Origin: Pseudomonadota bacterium
GTDB lineage: Bacteria > Pseudomonadota > Gammaproteobacteria > Steroidobacterales > Steroidobacteraceae
Direction: 5' to 3'
Assembly: GCA_021838635.1 (NCBI GenBank)
Contig: JAKCDC010000001.1
Span: 124,001 to 188,000 of the forward strand
DNA length: 64,000 nt
Position 1 is the first letter of the stretch. The number at the start of each line of letters is the position of its first letter. Shown here piece by piece: positions 8,537 to 17,561 of this stretch. Both the position numbers and the translations under genes were made by a program. The notes under the pieces were generated by a model that saw only the letters and a list, made by a program, of their open reading frames with translations, was not told where the DNA came from and searched no databases.

Positions 8537-9889
8537 CTACGGCGCGGCGATACGCGCCTGCAGGTCGTAAGTGTCCGCCGCGCAGATGTGGACCTCGGCC
8601 CACTCGCCGGGCGTGAGGTGTGCACCATCCTCGATGCGCACGATTCCATCGATTTCCGGAGCCTCCGCGGCGCTGCGCGCGAGGGCGCCGTGTTCGTCCA
8701 CGGCATCCACCAGCACCCGCACCCGCTGGCCTACGCGCCGCCGCAGTCGCTCGGTACTGATCGCCGCGGCGCACTCCATGAAACGCTCGTAGCGCTCCTG
8801 TTGGACCTCCGGCGCCACGTGCCCCTCGATCGCATTGGCGCTTGCGCCTTCCACGGGCGAGTACTTGAAGCAGCCCACACGATCGAGTTGCGCGGCCTTG
8901 AGCCACTGCAGCAGTTCCTCGAACTCCGCCTCAGTCTCGCCCGGAAATCCAACGATGAACGTGCTACGCAGCGTCAATTGCGGGCAGCCGCGCCGCCATT
9001 GCGTGATGCGCTCGAGCACGTTTTCGGCATGCGCTGGCCGCCGCATCCGTTTCAGCACGGTCGGACTTGCATGCTGGAACGGAATATCCAGATACGGCAA
9101 CACCTGCCCGTCGGCCATCAATTCGATGACTTCGTCGACGTGTGGATACGGATAGACGTAGTGCAGCCGTACCCAGCTGCCGAGCGTGCCCAGGGCGCGC
9201 GCCAGATCAATGAAGCGAGATTCGTACTCGCGGCCGCGCCAGGTGGCGCCGCGGTAGCGGATATCCGCACCGTACGCACTCGTGTCCTGCGAGATGACGA
9301 GCAGCTCCTTGACCCCGGCGTCGACCAGACGCTGCGCTTCTGCGAGCACCTCGTCGATGCGACGGCTCGCGAGCCGGCCGCGCAGCGCCGGGATGATGCA
9401 GAAGCTGCAGGAGTTGTTGCAGCCCTCGGAGATCTTCAGGTACGCGTAATGGCGCGGCGTCAGCCGGATACCTTGTGGTGGCACCAGGTCGAGGAACGGA
9501 TCGTGCTGCGGCGGCAGATGTTGGTGCACGGCATCGAGCACTCCGGCGTAGTCGTGCGGGCCAGTCACTTTGAGCACTTGCGGGTGGCGCTCGAGGATGC
9601 GCTCGGGGCGTGCGCCGAGGCAGCCGGTGACGATGACTCGACCGTTGTGCTCAAGCGCCTCTCCGATCGTCTCCAGCGACTCGTCGATCGCCGCGTCAAT
9701 GAACCCGCAGGTGTTGACCACGACCAGGTCGGCCTGCTCGTAGCTCGGGCTGATGCCGTAGCCCTCGGCGCGCAGCGTCGTGAGGATGCGTTCGGAATCG
9801 ACCAGCGCCTTCGGACAGCCGAGGCTGACGAAACCGATGTTCGCGCTGCGATGGCGTGCGGCCGCCGGCCGCCGGTTGGGTGGGTTCAT
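8537..9889 (-). CDS. rimO: Ribosomal protein uS12 methylthiotransferase RimO
   Basis: A 450-residue radical-SAM enzyme that adds a methylthio group to the conserved aspartate of ribosomal protein S12. The N-terminal UPF0004 domain starts with [13 protein letters not shown] and carries cysteines in VVNTCGF and TGCLGAR for the auxiliary cluster. The radical-SAM motif CNNSCSFC is near residue 155, and a C-terminal TRAM-like domain closes the protein. Length and the [12 protein letters not shown] sequence separate it from MiaB. It is transcribed toward the S10 remnant; the 139-base gap between them shows nothing. Confidence 0.95.
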   Translation of the reverse strand: MNPPNRRPAAARHRSANIGFVSLGCPKALVDSERILTTLRAEGYGISPSYEQADLVVVNTCGFIDAAIDESLETIGEALEHNGRVIVTGCLGARPERILERHPQVLKVTGPHDYAGVLDAVHQHLPPQHDPFLDLVPPQGIRLTPRHYAYLKISEGCNNSCSFCIIPALRGRLASRRIDEVLAEAQRLVDAGVKELLVISQDTSAYGADIRYRGATWRGREYESRFIDLARALGTLGSWVRLHYVYPYPHVDEVIELMADGQVLPYLDIPFQHASPTVLKRMRRPAHAENVLERITQWRRGCPQLTLRSTFIVGFPGETEAEFEELLQWLKAAQLDRVGCFKYSPVEGASANAIEGHVAPEVQQERYERFMECAAAISTERLRRRVGQRVRVLVDAVDEHGALARSAAEAPEIDGIVRIEDGAHLTPGEWAEVHICAADTYDLQARIAAP

Positions 9890-9951
9890 CTGGTGAGTCG
9901 TCTGGGTGGGGCGCAGAAGGGGGGCGCAGAGGGTCGGGCGCGGCGCGCAGA

Positions 9952-10581
9952 CTACCCGCGCGGGCGCCCCTGCGCAACCGAGGGGCGCCCACGGCCGTAG
10001 CGTACCGTGATCTCTGCCTCAGCAATTGCGGCGGCCCGTACCGCAGCGGCGACCGCCCCCGGCGGTGCGCTGGCGGCAATCGCGACACGCGGCACGCGCA
10101 GGGCATACAGGTAGAAGTGGTAATGGTGCGCCGGTCCCGGGGGCGGACAGGGTCCGCCATAGCCGTGAAAGCCGAAATCGTTGCGGGTCTGCACGGCCCC
10201 CGCGGGCAGCCCCGGCGCCCCAGGGGTACCGGCCCCCGCGGGCAGCGCGTGTACCGCAGCCGGGATGTCGATGACCAGCCAGTGCCACCAGCCCCCCCGT
10301 GCATCCGAATCATAGACCAACACGGCGAGACTGCGTGTGCCGGCCGGCTCATGATGCCAGGCGAGCGCCGGTGACTGATTGCGGCCGTGGCAACCGTGGT
10401 CGTAGACGCGCCCGCGGGGGACCCAGCCGCCGGCGGTCAGGTCCGGACTGTAGAGGTTGAACCGCGTCGCGTTCCCTGCTGGCGTCGGTGCGGCGCCCGC
10501 AACATGCGCCATCAGCAACGACAACCATCCGATGAGCAGAGCCGGGAAACGGCTCGGATCGGGCCGCGCACGCACTGGCAT
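9952..10581 (-). CDS. YbhB/YbcL-type PEBP-like protein, probably exported
   Basis: About 209 residues. A signal-like hydrophobic stretch ([20 protein letters not shown]) is followed by the phosphatidylethanolamine-binding protein (Raf kinase inhibitor-like) domain: NQSPALAW, a V-Y-D-x-D motif, and [10 protein letters not shown]. The [11 protein letters not shown] and [10 protein letters not shown] stretches are the usual anion-pocket motifs. The reading frame is open to 10761, but ATG 10581 is preferred because GGAG lies six bases upstream and the signal peptide starts there; ATG 10587 is the alternative. The role of bacterial PEBP-like proteins is poorly known. It is divergent from the dehydrogenase gene starting at 10660. 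Confidence 0.85.
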   Translation of the reverse strand: MPVRARPDPSRFPALLIGWLSLLMAHVAGAAPTPAGNATRFNLYSPDLTAGGWVPRGRVYDHGCHGRNQSPALAWHHEPAGTRSLAVLVYDSDARGGWWHWLVIDIPAAVHALPAGAGTPGAPGLPAGAVQTRNDFGFHGYGGPCPPPGPAHHYHFYLYALRVPRVAIAASAPPGAVAAAVRAAAIAEAEITVRYGRGRPSVAQGRPRG

Positions 10582-10659
10582 CGTCATCTCCACTTGGGCG
10601 CCGAGCGCCGGTGCGCAACAGTGTGCAGCCGCGCAGTCCATCCGGCAAACTACCCGGCC

Positions 10660-11490
10660 ATGAGCACCGCAAAGACAGCCCTGGTGACCGGTTCCACGGA
10701 CGGACTTGGCCGCGCCGTGGCCCGAGCGCTCGCCGCGCGCGGCTACCGCCTCTGGCTGCACGGGCGCAATGAGCAGCGGGGTCTGGCGCTGGCAGAGGAA
10801 ATCGCCGCCGAGGGCGGCGAGGCACGCTTCGTGCGCGCCAACCTTGCCTCACTGGCCGAGGTACGTCAGCTTGCCGCCGCGCTGAGCGGGCAACCGCGGC
10901 TTGAGCTGCTGATCAACAATGCCGGCATCGGTCCGGTCACCCCCGGAGTGAGCGGCCGCGAGCTGAGCGCAGAGGGTCTCGAACTGCGTTTCACCGTGAA
11001 TTATCTCTCCGGCTTTCTTCTCACCCGGCTGCTGCTGCCGCTCCTCGAGCACAGCGCCCCGGCGCGCATCATCAACGTCGCCTCCGGTGCGCAGTACCCA
11101 CTTGACTTCGACAACCTGATGCTTGATCGCGCCTACAGCGGCATGCGCGCCTATGCGCAGAGCAAACTCGCGCAAATCCTCTGCACCGTCGATCTGGCCG
11201 AGCAATTGCGCGGGCGTGGCATAACGGTCAACTGCCTGCATCCGGCCACGTACATGGATACCGCGATGGTTCGGGATATGGGTGTCGCGCCGGTCAACTC
11301 CATTGCGAGCGGCGAGGCGGCGGTTGTGCACCTCGCCTGCGCCGGGGCGCTGGCGCAGACCACGGGGGAATTTTTCAACGGTCTTGAGCGCGCCACGGCC
11401 CATCCTCAGGCCTACGATCAGGCGGCCCGGCGGCGCCTGGCCGAGGTCAGTGAACGGCTCGCCGGACTTTCCACCGACGGACGTGCCTGA
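10660..11490 (+). CDS. Short-chain dehydrogenase/reductase (retinol-dehydrogenase-like)
   Basis: A 276-residue NAD(P)-dependent oxidoreductase. Visible are the Rossmann motif TGSTDGLG near residue 10, the NNAG motif, the catalytic Ser in NVASG, and the catalytic Tyr-x-x-x-Lys in YAQSKLAQ. The basic residue after the second strand (LHGRNEQR) suggests NADP. The overall pattern resembles retinol-dehydrogenase/WW-domain oxidoreductase-like SDRs; substrate unknown. ATG 10660 is chosen since it begins directly at the Rossmann strand. The following methyltransferase starts three bases after its stop, so they are cotranscribed. Confidence 0.9.
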   Translation: MSTAKTALVTGSTDGLGRAVARALAARGYRLWLHGRNEQRGLALAEEIAAEGGEARFVRANLASLAEVRQLAAALSGQPRLELLINNAGIGPVTPGVSGRELSAEGLELRFTVNYLSGFLLTRLLLPLLEHSAPARIINVASGAQYPLDFDNLMLDRAYSGMRAYAQSKLAQILCTVDLAEQLRGRGITVNCLHPATYMDTAMVRDMGVAPVNSIASGEAAVVHLACAGALAQTTGEFFNGLERATAHPQAYDQAARRRLAEVSERLAGLSTDGRA

Positions 11491-11493
11491 GCG

Positions 11494-12075
11494 ATGCCGT
11501 TCGACCAAGCGTACTACCAGCGCTTCTACTTCGATCCGCGTACTGCGGTGACGAGTCGGGCCGAGATGCGCGCGCGCGCCAGGCTGATTGGCGCGTTCAC
11601 CGCGCACGTCGGTTTGCCGGTGCGCCGCATGCTCGATGCCGGCTGCGGCACAGGACTGCTGCGCGCCCCGCTGCGTCGCGCGCTGCCGAAGGCGACGTAC
11701 GTCGGTCTGGAATCGAGCGAATACCTCTGCCGGCGCTACGGCTGGCAGCACGGCACGCTGCAGGAGTTGCGCACCAAGGAGCCGTTCGACCTGGTGGTGT
11801 GTTACGACGTGCTGCAGTACCTGAGCGCGCGCGAGGCTGCCGGAGCACTGGCCAACCTGGCGCGCGTGTGTCGCGGCGTGTTGTATTTCAGTGCGCTGAC
11901 GCGCCGCGACTGGCAAGTCAACTGCGATCGTGGCCGCACGGACCGCGAAGTTCATCTGCGCGGCGCTGACTGGTACCGTATGCGCCTGCGCCGGCACTTC
12001 CGCGAGATGGGCGCGGGGTTCTGGCTGCGCCGCGGTGCGCCGCTCATCGTGTGGGAAATGGAGACCGCCGGCTGA
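11494..12075 (+). CDS. Class I SAM-dependent methyltransferase
   Basis: A 193-residue cytoplasmic protein. The SAM-binding motif LDAGCGTGLLR lies near residue 46, the acidic residue follows in VGLESS, and post-I motifs include FDLVVCYDVLQYL. The family (Methyltransf_11/25-like) acts on small molecules, quinones or lipids; the substrate is not readable. It follows the SDR gene by three bases and precedes a gene of unknown function by 18 bases, so these three form one unit. Confidence 0.85.
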   Translation: MPFDQAYYQRFYFDPRTAVTSRAEMRARARLIGAFTAHVGLPVRRMLDAGCGTGLLRAPLRRALPKATYVGLESSEYLCRRYGWQHGTLQELRTKEPFDLVVCYDVLQYLSAREAAGALANLARVCRGVLYFSALTRRDWQVNCDRGRTDREVHLRGADWYRMRLRRHFREMGAGFWLRRGAPLIVWEMETAG

Positions 12076-12083
12076 ACGGCGCG

Positions 12084-12093
12084 CCCCCCCCCC
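12084..12093 (+). repeat. Run of ten C bases touching a start codon
   Basis: A C10 homopolymer ends directly at the ATG at 12094 and occupies the place where a ribosome-binding site should be. Such tracts are prone to slippage and to sequencing error. Confidence 0.9.
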
Positions 12094-12501
12094 ATGTCCG
12101 AACAGAACGGCCAGCACGTGCTGGCGCAATTCGCCGGTACCGTGACCTGTGTGCGCAGCGTCGGTGCGGCGCTCACGCTGAGCGGTGCGGCGCTCGATGC
12201 GCCGGCTGAACGTCTGGTGCTCACCTTTCTTGGCGCCGCAACGGACGATGTGCCTGCGACCCTTGCGATGGCGCGGGTGGTGGCGGTGGACGAGCAGACC
12301 TATCGTCTGGAGAGTCCGCCTGAGTATTGGATGATCCGGGCGCGCGCACTGCATGTGCACCGGGACGTGCGGGCGGCCTTTTTCCAGGCATTACCGCCGC
12401 GGCGCGTCCCGCGCAGCAAACGGCTGTTCTGGCGAGTCGTGCTGCGGTTCGCCGCGCGCCGCGGCGGGCGGTGGCTGTTCGCGGTGCTGCGCGGCCGCTG
12501 A
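12094..12501 (+). CDS. Protein of unknown function with basic C-terminus
   Basis: A 135-residue protein. Residues 1-90 look like a compact beta-rich domain (alternating hydrophobics, PilZ-like in size but without its RxxxR motif). From about residue 95 it becomes strongly basic, with SKRLFWRVVLRFAARRGG near the end, a possible amphipathic membrane-associating helix. It has no signal peptide. The start is unusual: the ATG is preceded by ten Cs and no Shine-Dalgarno sequence, so translation may depend on coupling to the methyltransferase that ends 18 bases upstream. It converges with the glycosyltransferase gene (stop codons one base apart). No family recognised. Confidence 0.62.
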   Translation: MSEQNGQHVLAQFAGTVTCVRSVGAALTLSGAALDAPAERLVLTFLGAATDDVPATLAMARVVAVDEQTYRLESPPEYWMIRARALHVHRDVRAAFFQALPPRRVPRSKRLFWRVVLRFAARRGGRWLFAVLRGR

Positions 12502-12502
12502 T

Positions 12503-13648
12503 TCAGCTCGCCGCCGCCACGGCTTCCTGCACAGCGGCGGCGCGGCCGCCGGCGAGCAACGCGCGGTACACGGCCAGCTGGCGCTGAAAGACGCTCTGCC
12601 AGGTGTAATGCTGCAGGACGTGCTGGCGCGCGCTGCGTCCGAGGGTGTCGAGGTCGCGGGCATACAGCGCGCTGATCGCCTCGGACAGGCTGAGCGCGTC
12701 GTCCGGATCGGCGAGCAGGCCGACTCGCTCATCGAGCAGTTCCGGCACCCCGCCGGCGCGCACTGCGACCACCGGACGGCCACAGGCCATGGCCTCGAGG
12801 ATGACCAGCCCGAATGTCTCGCGACTGCCCGCATGCACCAATGCATCGGCCGAGGCGAGCCACTGTGCCAGCTGCACGCTGTCGCGCCGGTAGGGTAATT
12901 GCGTGACGTTGGCGGCGAGTCGAGCGGTGCGGCGGCCGCCGATCATCAGGAGGTGGTAGGGACGGCCGAGCCGCGCGAACGCCTGCAGCAGGACCGGTAC
13001 GTTCTTCTCGACCGTCAACCGCCCGGCGTAGACGAGCACACGCGAGTGGCTGTCGATGTTCAGCCGCTCGCGCAGCCACCGGCCGCGGCGGTCGGGGTGA
13101 AAGATCATCTCATCGACGCCAAGCGGCTGATGCACCGTGTGGGGGACGCCAAACTCCCCGAGGACGCTCACCATCAGGCGACTCGGCGCGAAGACGACGT
13201 CGAAGTCCTCGTACAGGCAGCGGACGTAGGCGGCGGCACATCGCTCCGCCGCCCGGCCGCCTATGCGTCGCGCGAGAATGCGCGGCAGGTTCGAGTGATA
13301 GAACGCCGCGCAGGGGATGGCGCGGCGCCGGGCTACGGCGCGGGCGGCCCATGCCGGATGAAATGCATCGCCGGCCTCGATCAGATCGGGTTCGAGCGCC
13401 TCGAGCATTCGCTGCCAGCGGCGCGGGTTGAGCGGCAGGCGGTAATTGAACGAGCCGGGCACGGGCAGGCCGGGAACCGAACAGAGCGCACCGGGCGCCA
13501 TCCGCTCGGTGCGCCCCGGCACGAGCAGCGTGTGCTGCCAGCCGGGCTGCGCGCCAAGCCAGGTGTGTTTGGCGCTCAGGTAGCGGCGCACACCGCCGCT
13601 CGTCGGTGAATAGAACAACGTCGTATCGACCAGGCGGCGCGGGTTCAT
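12503..13648 (-). CDS. Glycosyltransferase family 4 (GT-B fold)
   Basis: A 381-residue cytoplasmic glycosyltransferase. The N-terminal domain has the GGVRRYL acceptor-loop motif (a Gly-Gly-x-x-R/E pattern). The C-terminal Rossmann domain shows YAGRLTVEKN and the donor-binding E-x(7)-E motif in SRETFGLVILEAMACGRP. Family members move a sugar from a nucleotide or lipid-linked donor to lipids, polysaccharides or small molecules. Together with the methyltransferase and unknown gene it converges on, a surface or lipid-glycan role is plausible, but there is no polysaccharide cluster here. Confidence 0.9.
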   Translation of the reverse strand: MNPRRLVDTTLFYSPTSGGVRRYLSAKHTWLGAQPGWQHTLLVPGRTERMAPGALCSVPGLPVPGSFNYRLPLNPRRWQRMLEALEPDLIEAGDAFHPAWAARAVARRRAIPCAAFYHSNLPRILARRIGGRAAERCAAAYVRCLYEDFDVVFAPSRLMVSVLGEFGVPHTVHQPLGVDEMIFHPDRRGRWLRERLNIDSHSRVLVYAGRLTVEKNVPVLLQAFARLGRPYHLLMIGGRRTARLAANVTQLPYRRDSVQLAQWLASADALVHAGSRETFGLVILEAMACGRPVVAVRAGGVPELLDERVGLLADPDDALSLSEAISALYARDLDTLGRSARQHVLQHYTWQSVFQRQLAVYRALLAGGRAAAVQEAVAAAS

Positions 13649-13735
13649 GGGTCGATCGTGATCCTCGGGGCCCGGTTCCCGAAGAGGGATTGCACGCCCC
13701 CGCGCCGGGGCGTGTCAAGGCGCCGCCCGGAGGGC

Positions 13736-15046
13736 TCAGGCAGCTGACTGAGTCGGCCGGCGCGATCCGCTGCGCAGTTCTGCGCAGGCGGTGATCACAT
13801 CCTCGGCGCTCGCGTAGCGCTCCTCGCGCCGTTTTGCCAGCAGGCGCTCCAGCAGCGGCGCGTACCCACCGAGCGAACTCGGCAGGCGCGGCGGGGCAGC
13901 GTTGACGTGTTGCTGCAGCACCTCCATGGCGCTGTTGCCCACGAATGGTTTGCGGCCGGTCAGCATCTCGTGAAAGATGACCCCGAGACTGTACAGATCG
14001 GAGCGGGGGTCGAGCTTCTCACCGAGCGCCTGCTCCGGGCTCATGTAGTACGGTGAGCCGCGCAGTACCCCGGTGTAGGTGCTGTGATGACTGCCATCGA
14101 GCTGACGGGCGAGACCGAAGTCGATCAGCACGATGTTGTCGTTGTCGCGCAGCATGACGTTCGGCGGCTTCAGATCGCGGTGCAGTATGCCGGCGCGGTG
14201 CACCACTGCGAGCGCCGTCGCGATGCGCTCGAGGAAGCGCAGCGCCTCCGACTCGGTCACGCCCACGTGCATGCGCGCCTTCAGATCCCCGCGCGGGAAA
14301 TACTCCATCGCGAGGTACTCGTAGCCGTCCTCGATGCCGTGATCGAAGATGCGCACGACAGCCGCGTCGTGTACCGCAACGATTGCCTGGTACTCGCGCG
14401 CGAGGGCTTCTGCGCCGCGCTCATCGCAGGGGATCTTGCTGACCTTGAGCGCTACCTCTGCGCTTTGAGCGGCGCTCTCGGCAAGATACACCACGGCCTT
14501 TTCGGATTCGCTCAGTTTGCGCGTGATGTCGTAGCCGCGAATGGCCGGGTGGCCCGCCACCACCGGCGTGGCGCGCGCCGGACGCGGTGGTGTTGCGGGG
14601 GCATCGTTCGCGAGGGCTTCGGGCCGTGCCGCTGGCGGTTGGAGCCGCTGCAGTGCCTGGTCGAGTGCGACCTTCAGCCGTGCGGGTGTCACCAGCCGCT
14701 TCGGCAGGTAATCAGTGGCCCCTGCCCGCAGAGTCTGCACGGCGCGCAGCTCATCGCCCTGCTCGGCGAGTACGACCAGCACTGGAGCGGCACCGCCTGC
14801 GCACAGCGCGCGTACCTCAGCGAGTGCCGGCGGCTCGCTCTCCTCGTCGCCGGTGCCGAAGTTCGCCGCCAGCACCAGCACCTCGCAGGCCGGTCCCCCG
14901 GAGCGCGCGCTCAGCGTGCCGCTGTCGGTCGGATCGAGGGTGTCAATGGCGGCCTGGGGATACAAAATCGAGAGGTGCAGCCGCACCCACTCGCGATATT
15001 TCGCATCGCGATCGACGATCAGTATGCGTATCGCTGCGTAATTCAT
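13736..15046 (-). CDS. Ser/Thr protein kinase with N-terminal degenerate receiver domain
   Basis: A 436-residue cytoplasmic protein. Residues 1-135 fold as a response-regulator receiver. The acidic pair (D12, D14) and the C-terminal Lys (K116) are kept, but the phospho-acceptor site reads VLVLAAN (no Asp) and the Thr position is Ala (VVLAEQ). A Pro/Ala linker (136-165) joins a Hanks-type kinase domain (168-425) with K201, HRDLKPPN (D291), DFG at 309-311 and SPEQ. The glycine-rich loop is atypical (LSESEKAVVY, no glycines). The catalytic residues suggest an active kinase, while the receiver cannot be phosphorylated in the usual way and may be a protein-docking site. It follows gspB by 116 bases on the same strand. 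Confidence 0.88.
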   Translation of the reverse strand: MNYAAIRILIVDRDAKYREWVRLHLSILYPQAAIDTLDPTDSGTLSARSGGPACEVLVLAANFGTGDEESEPPALAEVRALCAGGAAPVLVVLAEQGDELRAVQTLRAGATDYLPKRLVTPARLKVALDQALQRLQPPAARPEALANDAPATPPRPARATPVVAGHPAIRGYDITRKLSESEKAVVYLAESAAQSAEVALKVSKIPCDERGAEALAREYQAIVAVHDAAVVRIFDHGIEDGYEYLAMEYFPRGDLKARMHVGVTESEALRFLERIATALAVVHRAGILHRDLKPPNVMLRDNDNIVLIDFGLARQLDGSHHSTYTGVLRGSPYYMSPEQALGEKLDPRSDLYSLGVIFHEMLTGRKPFVGNSAMEVLQQHVNAAPPRLPSSLGGYAPLLERLLAKRREERYASAEDVITACAELRSGSRRPTQSAA

Positions 15047-15162
15047 GCGCAGTCGCGGACGTTGAACCAGCTCCGAGCGTTTGTCGCGCCCGGCGGCGTG
15101 ATTCTGTGAATTACGTCATCTGCAGGCCGGCGTTATGTGATGCGCACGGGCAGCGCCGCTGA

Positions 15163-15900
15163 TCAGCGCGGCAGCAGGAACTGCCGGCCGTGGTAGGAGA
15201 GCACCACTCCGTCGGGCCGTATTTTCACCACGCTGACCCCATCGGCGAGCGCATCGCCCTGGTGCAGTTTGTGCATGTTGATCATGACGAAGCGTTTGCG
15301 GGGCAGCGGACTGTAGACGTGCAGATCCAGATGCAGCCGCGGCAGCGAACTGCCCGGTTCGGCCGCGATTTGCGCATAGAGAGGAAGGGATCCGGAGGAC
15401 TTCGCGGCGCCCCTCGGGGGGGCATTGGCCGCCGGCTGCAGTGCCGGTTCGAGATCCGCCGGGCTGGGCGGGTTCGCGGTGCTGAGACTGCGGATCGTCG
15501 CCGCGCTCTGCGCCGCGGGCGCAGCTGCCGCGAAACCGCCCGCACCGCTGCCGCCGGGTGGCACCGGTGTCGCGGACGGGGGCGGCGCCGACGCGGATGC
15601 AGCACTCACCGCGGCGACGGCTGCAGGGCGCAGTGCGGGCGCCGGCGTTGGACTCGCGCTGCGAGGGATCACAGCCGCCGGCGCCGCCGAGGGCGGCCGC
15701 GTCGGCCGTTTGCCCTGCCCGTGGCTGAGCACGATCCAGCCGAGCGTGATGACGTTGATCAGGACCAGCAGGATGATGACCACCGCCCAAAGGGGCACCG
15801 TCCGGCGCGGCTGAACGACCTTGACCTCGAACAGGGCTGGTCCTGCCTGGCGCTGGCGCGCATGCTCGGATTTTTTCAGGGCGTCAAGGATGAATGACAT
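15163..15900 (-). CDS. gspB: Type II secretion assembly protein GspB
   Basis: A 245-residue bitopic inner-membrane protein. It starts with the family's MSFILDALKKSE motif, has one membrane segment (about residues 36-58), a long Pro/Ala-rich periplasmic linker, and a C-terminal GspB domain ending in VVLSYHGRQFLLPR. GspB partners GspA/ExeA to let the secretin GspD insert across the peptidoglycan. The start codon lies inside the 3' end of gspA (overlap 17 bases), so translation is coupled. No other gsp gene lies in the window. Confidence 0.88.
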   Translation of the reverse strand: MSFILDALKKSEHARQRQAGPALFEVKVVQPRRTVPLWAVVIILLVLINVITLGWIVLSHGQGKRPTRPPSAAPAAVIPRSASPTPAPALRPAAVAAVSAASASAPPPSATPVPPGGSGAGGFAAAAPAAQSAATIRSLSTANPPSPADLEPALQPAANAPPRGAAKSSGSLPLYAQIAAEPGSSLPRLHLDLHVYSPLPRKRFVMINMHKLHQGDALADGVSVVKIRPDGVVLSYHGRQFLLPR

Positions 15901-17551
15901 GTGAGCTGCCGTTGTGCTGCGCCGCGAGCAGCGGTGAATGCGGGTCGGGGAGCGCGCCGGAGATCGCCATCTGGGTCTGGACGCCCGCGATCCCGTCGAC
16001 CGTCAGGCCGTGCGAACGCTGGAAGCGGCGCACCAGCCGCACCAGGCCCGAATCGTACACGCTGCCAGGGGCGCCGCTCGCGGGCACCCCCTCCAGGCGC
16101 TGCAGGCTGCGGCGTACCCAGCGCACTCCCGCGCCCCGCATGCCGGTCGTGAGGGTGCGCAGCCGCCCGTCCACCGGCCGCCACAGCAGCACGTAGCGGC
16201 CGAGCCACGCCCGTGAGAGCGTCGAGCGCCGCACCTGGGAGGGCGCCGGTCCGAGATCCACGATCGCATGCGATGGATCCAGATGCTGCATGACCACGTG
16301 ATAGGTCTGGCCGGCCGCATCGGTCAGCAGCAGGATGGCGGGGCGGTTGTACAGACGCAGCTCGCCGAGCGAGCCCTGGCCTTTGACGCACACCAGGCCG
16401 TGCTGGGCGGCTTGCTGGCAGGGATGGGGTCCGGGGGGGTCTTGCAGGCCCCAGAGGCTCAGCAGCCGGGCGTAGGCGGCGGGCGCACTGGCCTGGCTGG
16501 CATAGCGGGTGAGCAGTCCCTGGAGCGAGACGGACGTTCGCGCGGTGCGCACCGCAGCGCTCGGCGGCTGCGGGTGCCCGGCCGGCTGGCGCATCGGCGG
16601 GGGGTGGCGCTGCAGGTGCGGGCGTGCCGCGCTGATGGCCGGCAGGGCCGGACCGAAGCGCCAGAACGCGATTCCCGCGGCGCCGAGCAGCGCCGCCACG
16701 GCCGCAACGCCTGCCCAGAGCGGCCAGGATCGCTCGGTGCGGCGACCAAAGACCTCCACGCCCGCCTGACGCACCAGCGCGCCGGTGACCTGATGGCGGT
16801 CGAGCGAATAGCCGCCGAGCAGCGCGCGGTCGCAGAGAATGTTGATCAGGCGTGGCACGCCGCCGGAGAGCCGATAGATCCGCTGCAGGGCCCGCCGGCT
16901 GAAGATCTCGCTGGTCGCCCCCGCCACGCGCAGCCGGTGGCGCACATACGCGGCCGTTTCCGGTGCGCTGAGCGGGTCGAGGTGGTAGCGGCCGGTAATG
17001 CGCTGCGCCAGCTGGCGCAGCTCGAGCCGATCGAGCAGCTCGCGCAGTTCCGGCTGGCCGATCAGGATGATCTGCAGGAGCTTCTGGGTATTGGTTTCCA
17101 GGTTGGTCAGCAGACGGACCTGCTCGAGCACCTCGGGGGCCAGGTTCTGCGCCTCATCGACCACGAGCACCACGCGCTTACCGGCGGCATGGGCACGCAG
17201 CAGGTACGCATTGAGGATGTCGACCAAGTCCTTCAGGCTGCCGGCGGTCTTATCCGGCACCCCGATACCGAGTTCCTCGCACAGCGTCAGCAGGAACTCC
17301 GGAGCGGTCATGCGCGGATTGAGGATCAGCGCGATCTCGGTGTTCTCCGGTGTCTGCGCCAGCAGCGAGCGCACGATGGTGGTCTTGCCCGTGCCCACCT
17401 CGCCGGTGAGCTGGATGAATCCGCCGGCCTCGCGGATCCCGTACAGCAGGTGGGCCATGGCCTCGGCATGCCGCTCGCTCAGGAAGAGGTAGCGCGGATC
17501 CGGCGTGATCGAAAAGGGCTTCTCGTTGAGACCGAAGAACGACAGGTACAT
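15884..17551 (-). CDS. gspA: GspA/ExeA-type AAA ATPase with peptidoglycan-binding domain
   Basis: A 555-residue inner-membrane ATPase that works with GspB in placing the type II secretion secretin. The AAA domain (about residues 40-270) shows Walker A GEVGTGKTT and Walker B VVLVVDEAQN. One membrane segment follows near residue 290 (LWAGVAAVAALLGAAGIAFW). A periplasmic peptidase-C39-like region and a C-terminal PG_binding_1 domain follow (RFQRSHGLTVDGIAGVQT). ATG 17551 begins the conserved MYLSFFGLNEKPFSITPDP; the frame is open to 17644 but that part overlaps dinB. dinB ends ten bases upstream. Confidence 0.9.
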   Translation of the reverse strand: MYLSFFGLNEKPFSITPDPRYLFLSERHAEAMAHLLYGIREAGGFIQLTGEVGTGKTTIVRSLLAQTPENTEIALILNPRMTAPEFLLTLCEELGIGVPDKTAGSLKDLVDILNAYLLRAHAAGKRVVLVVDEAQNLAPEVLEQVRLLTNLETNTQKLLQIILIGQPELRELLDRLELRQLAQRITGRYHLDPLSAPETAAYVRHRLRVAGATSEIFSRRALQRIYRLSGGVPRLINILCDRALLGGYSLDRHQVTGALVRQAGVEVFGRRTERSWPLWAGVAAVAALLGAAGIAFWRFGPALPAISAARPHLQRHPPPMRQPAGHPQPPSAAVRTARTSVSLQGLLTRYASQASAPAAYARLLSLWGLQDPPGPHPCQQAAQHGLVCVKGQGSLGELRLYNRPAILLLTDAAGQTYHVVMQHLDPSHAIVDLGPAPSQVRRSTLSRAWLGRYVLLWRPVDGRLRTLTTGMRGAGVRWVRRSLQRLEGVPASGAPGSVYDSGLVRLVRRFQRSHGLTVDGIAGVQTQMAISGALPDPHSPLLAAQHNGSSHVIHP

Positions 17552-17561
17552 CGGGCACCGA

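Noticed and set aside
8396-10000. A 534-codon open frame on the plus strand
   Set aside because: Antisense shadow of rimO; no protein-like features.
10849-12360. A 503-codon open frame on the minus strand
   Set aside because: Antisense to the dehydrogenase-methyltransferase-unknown gene unit; His/Arg-rich composition typical of shadows.
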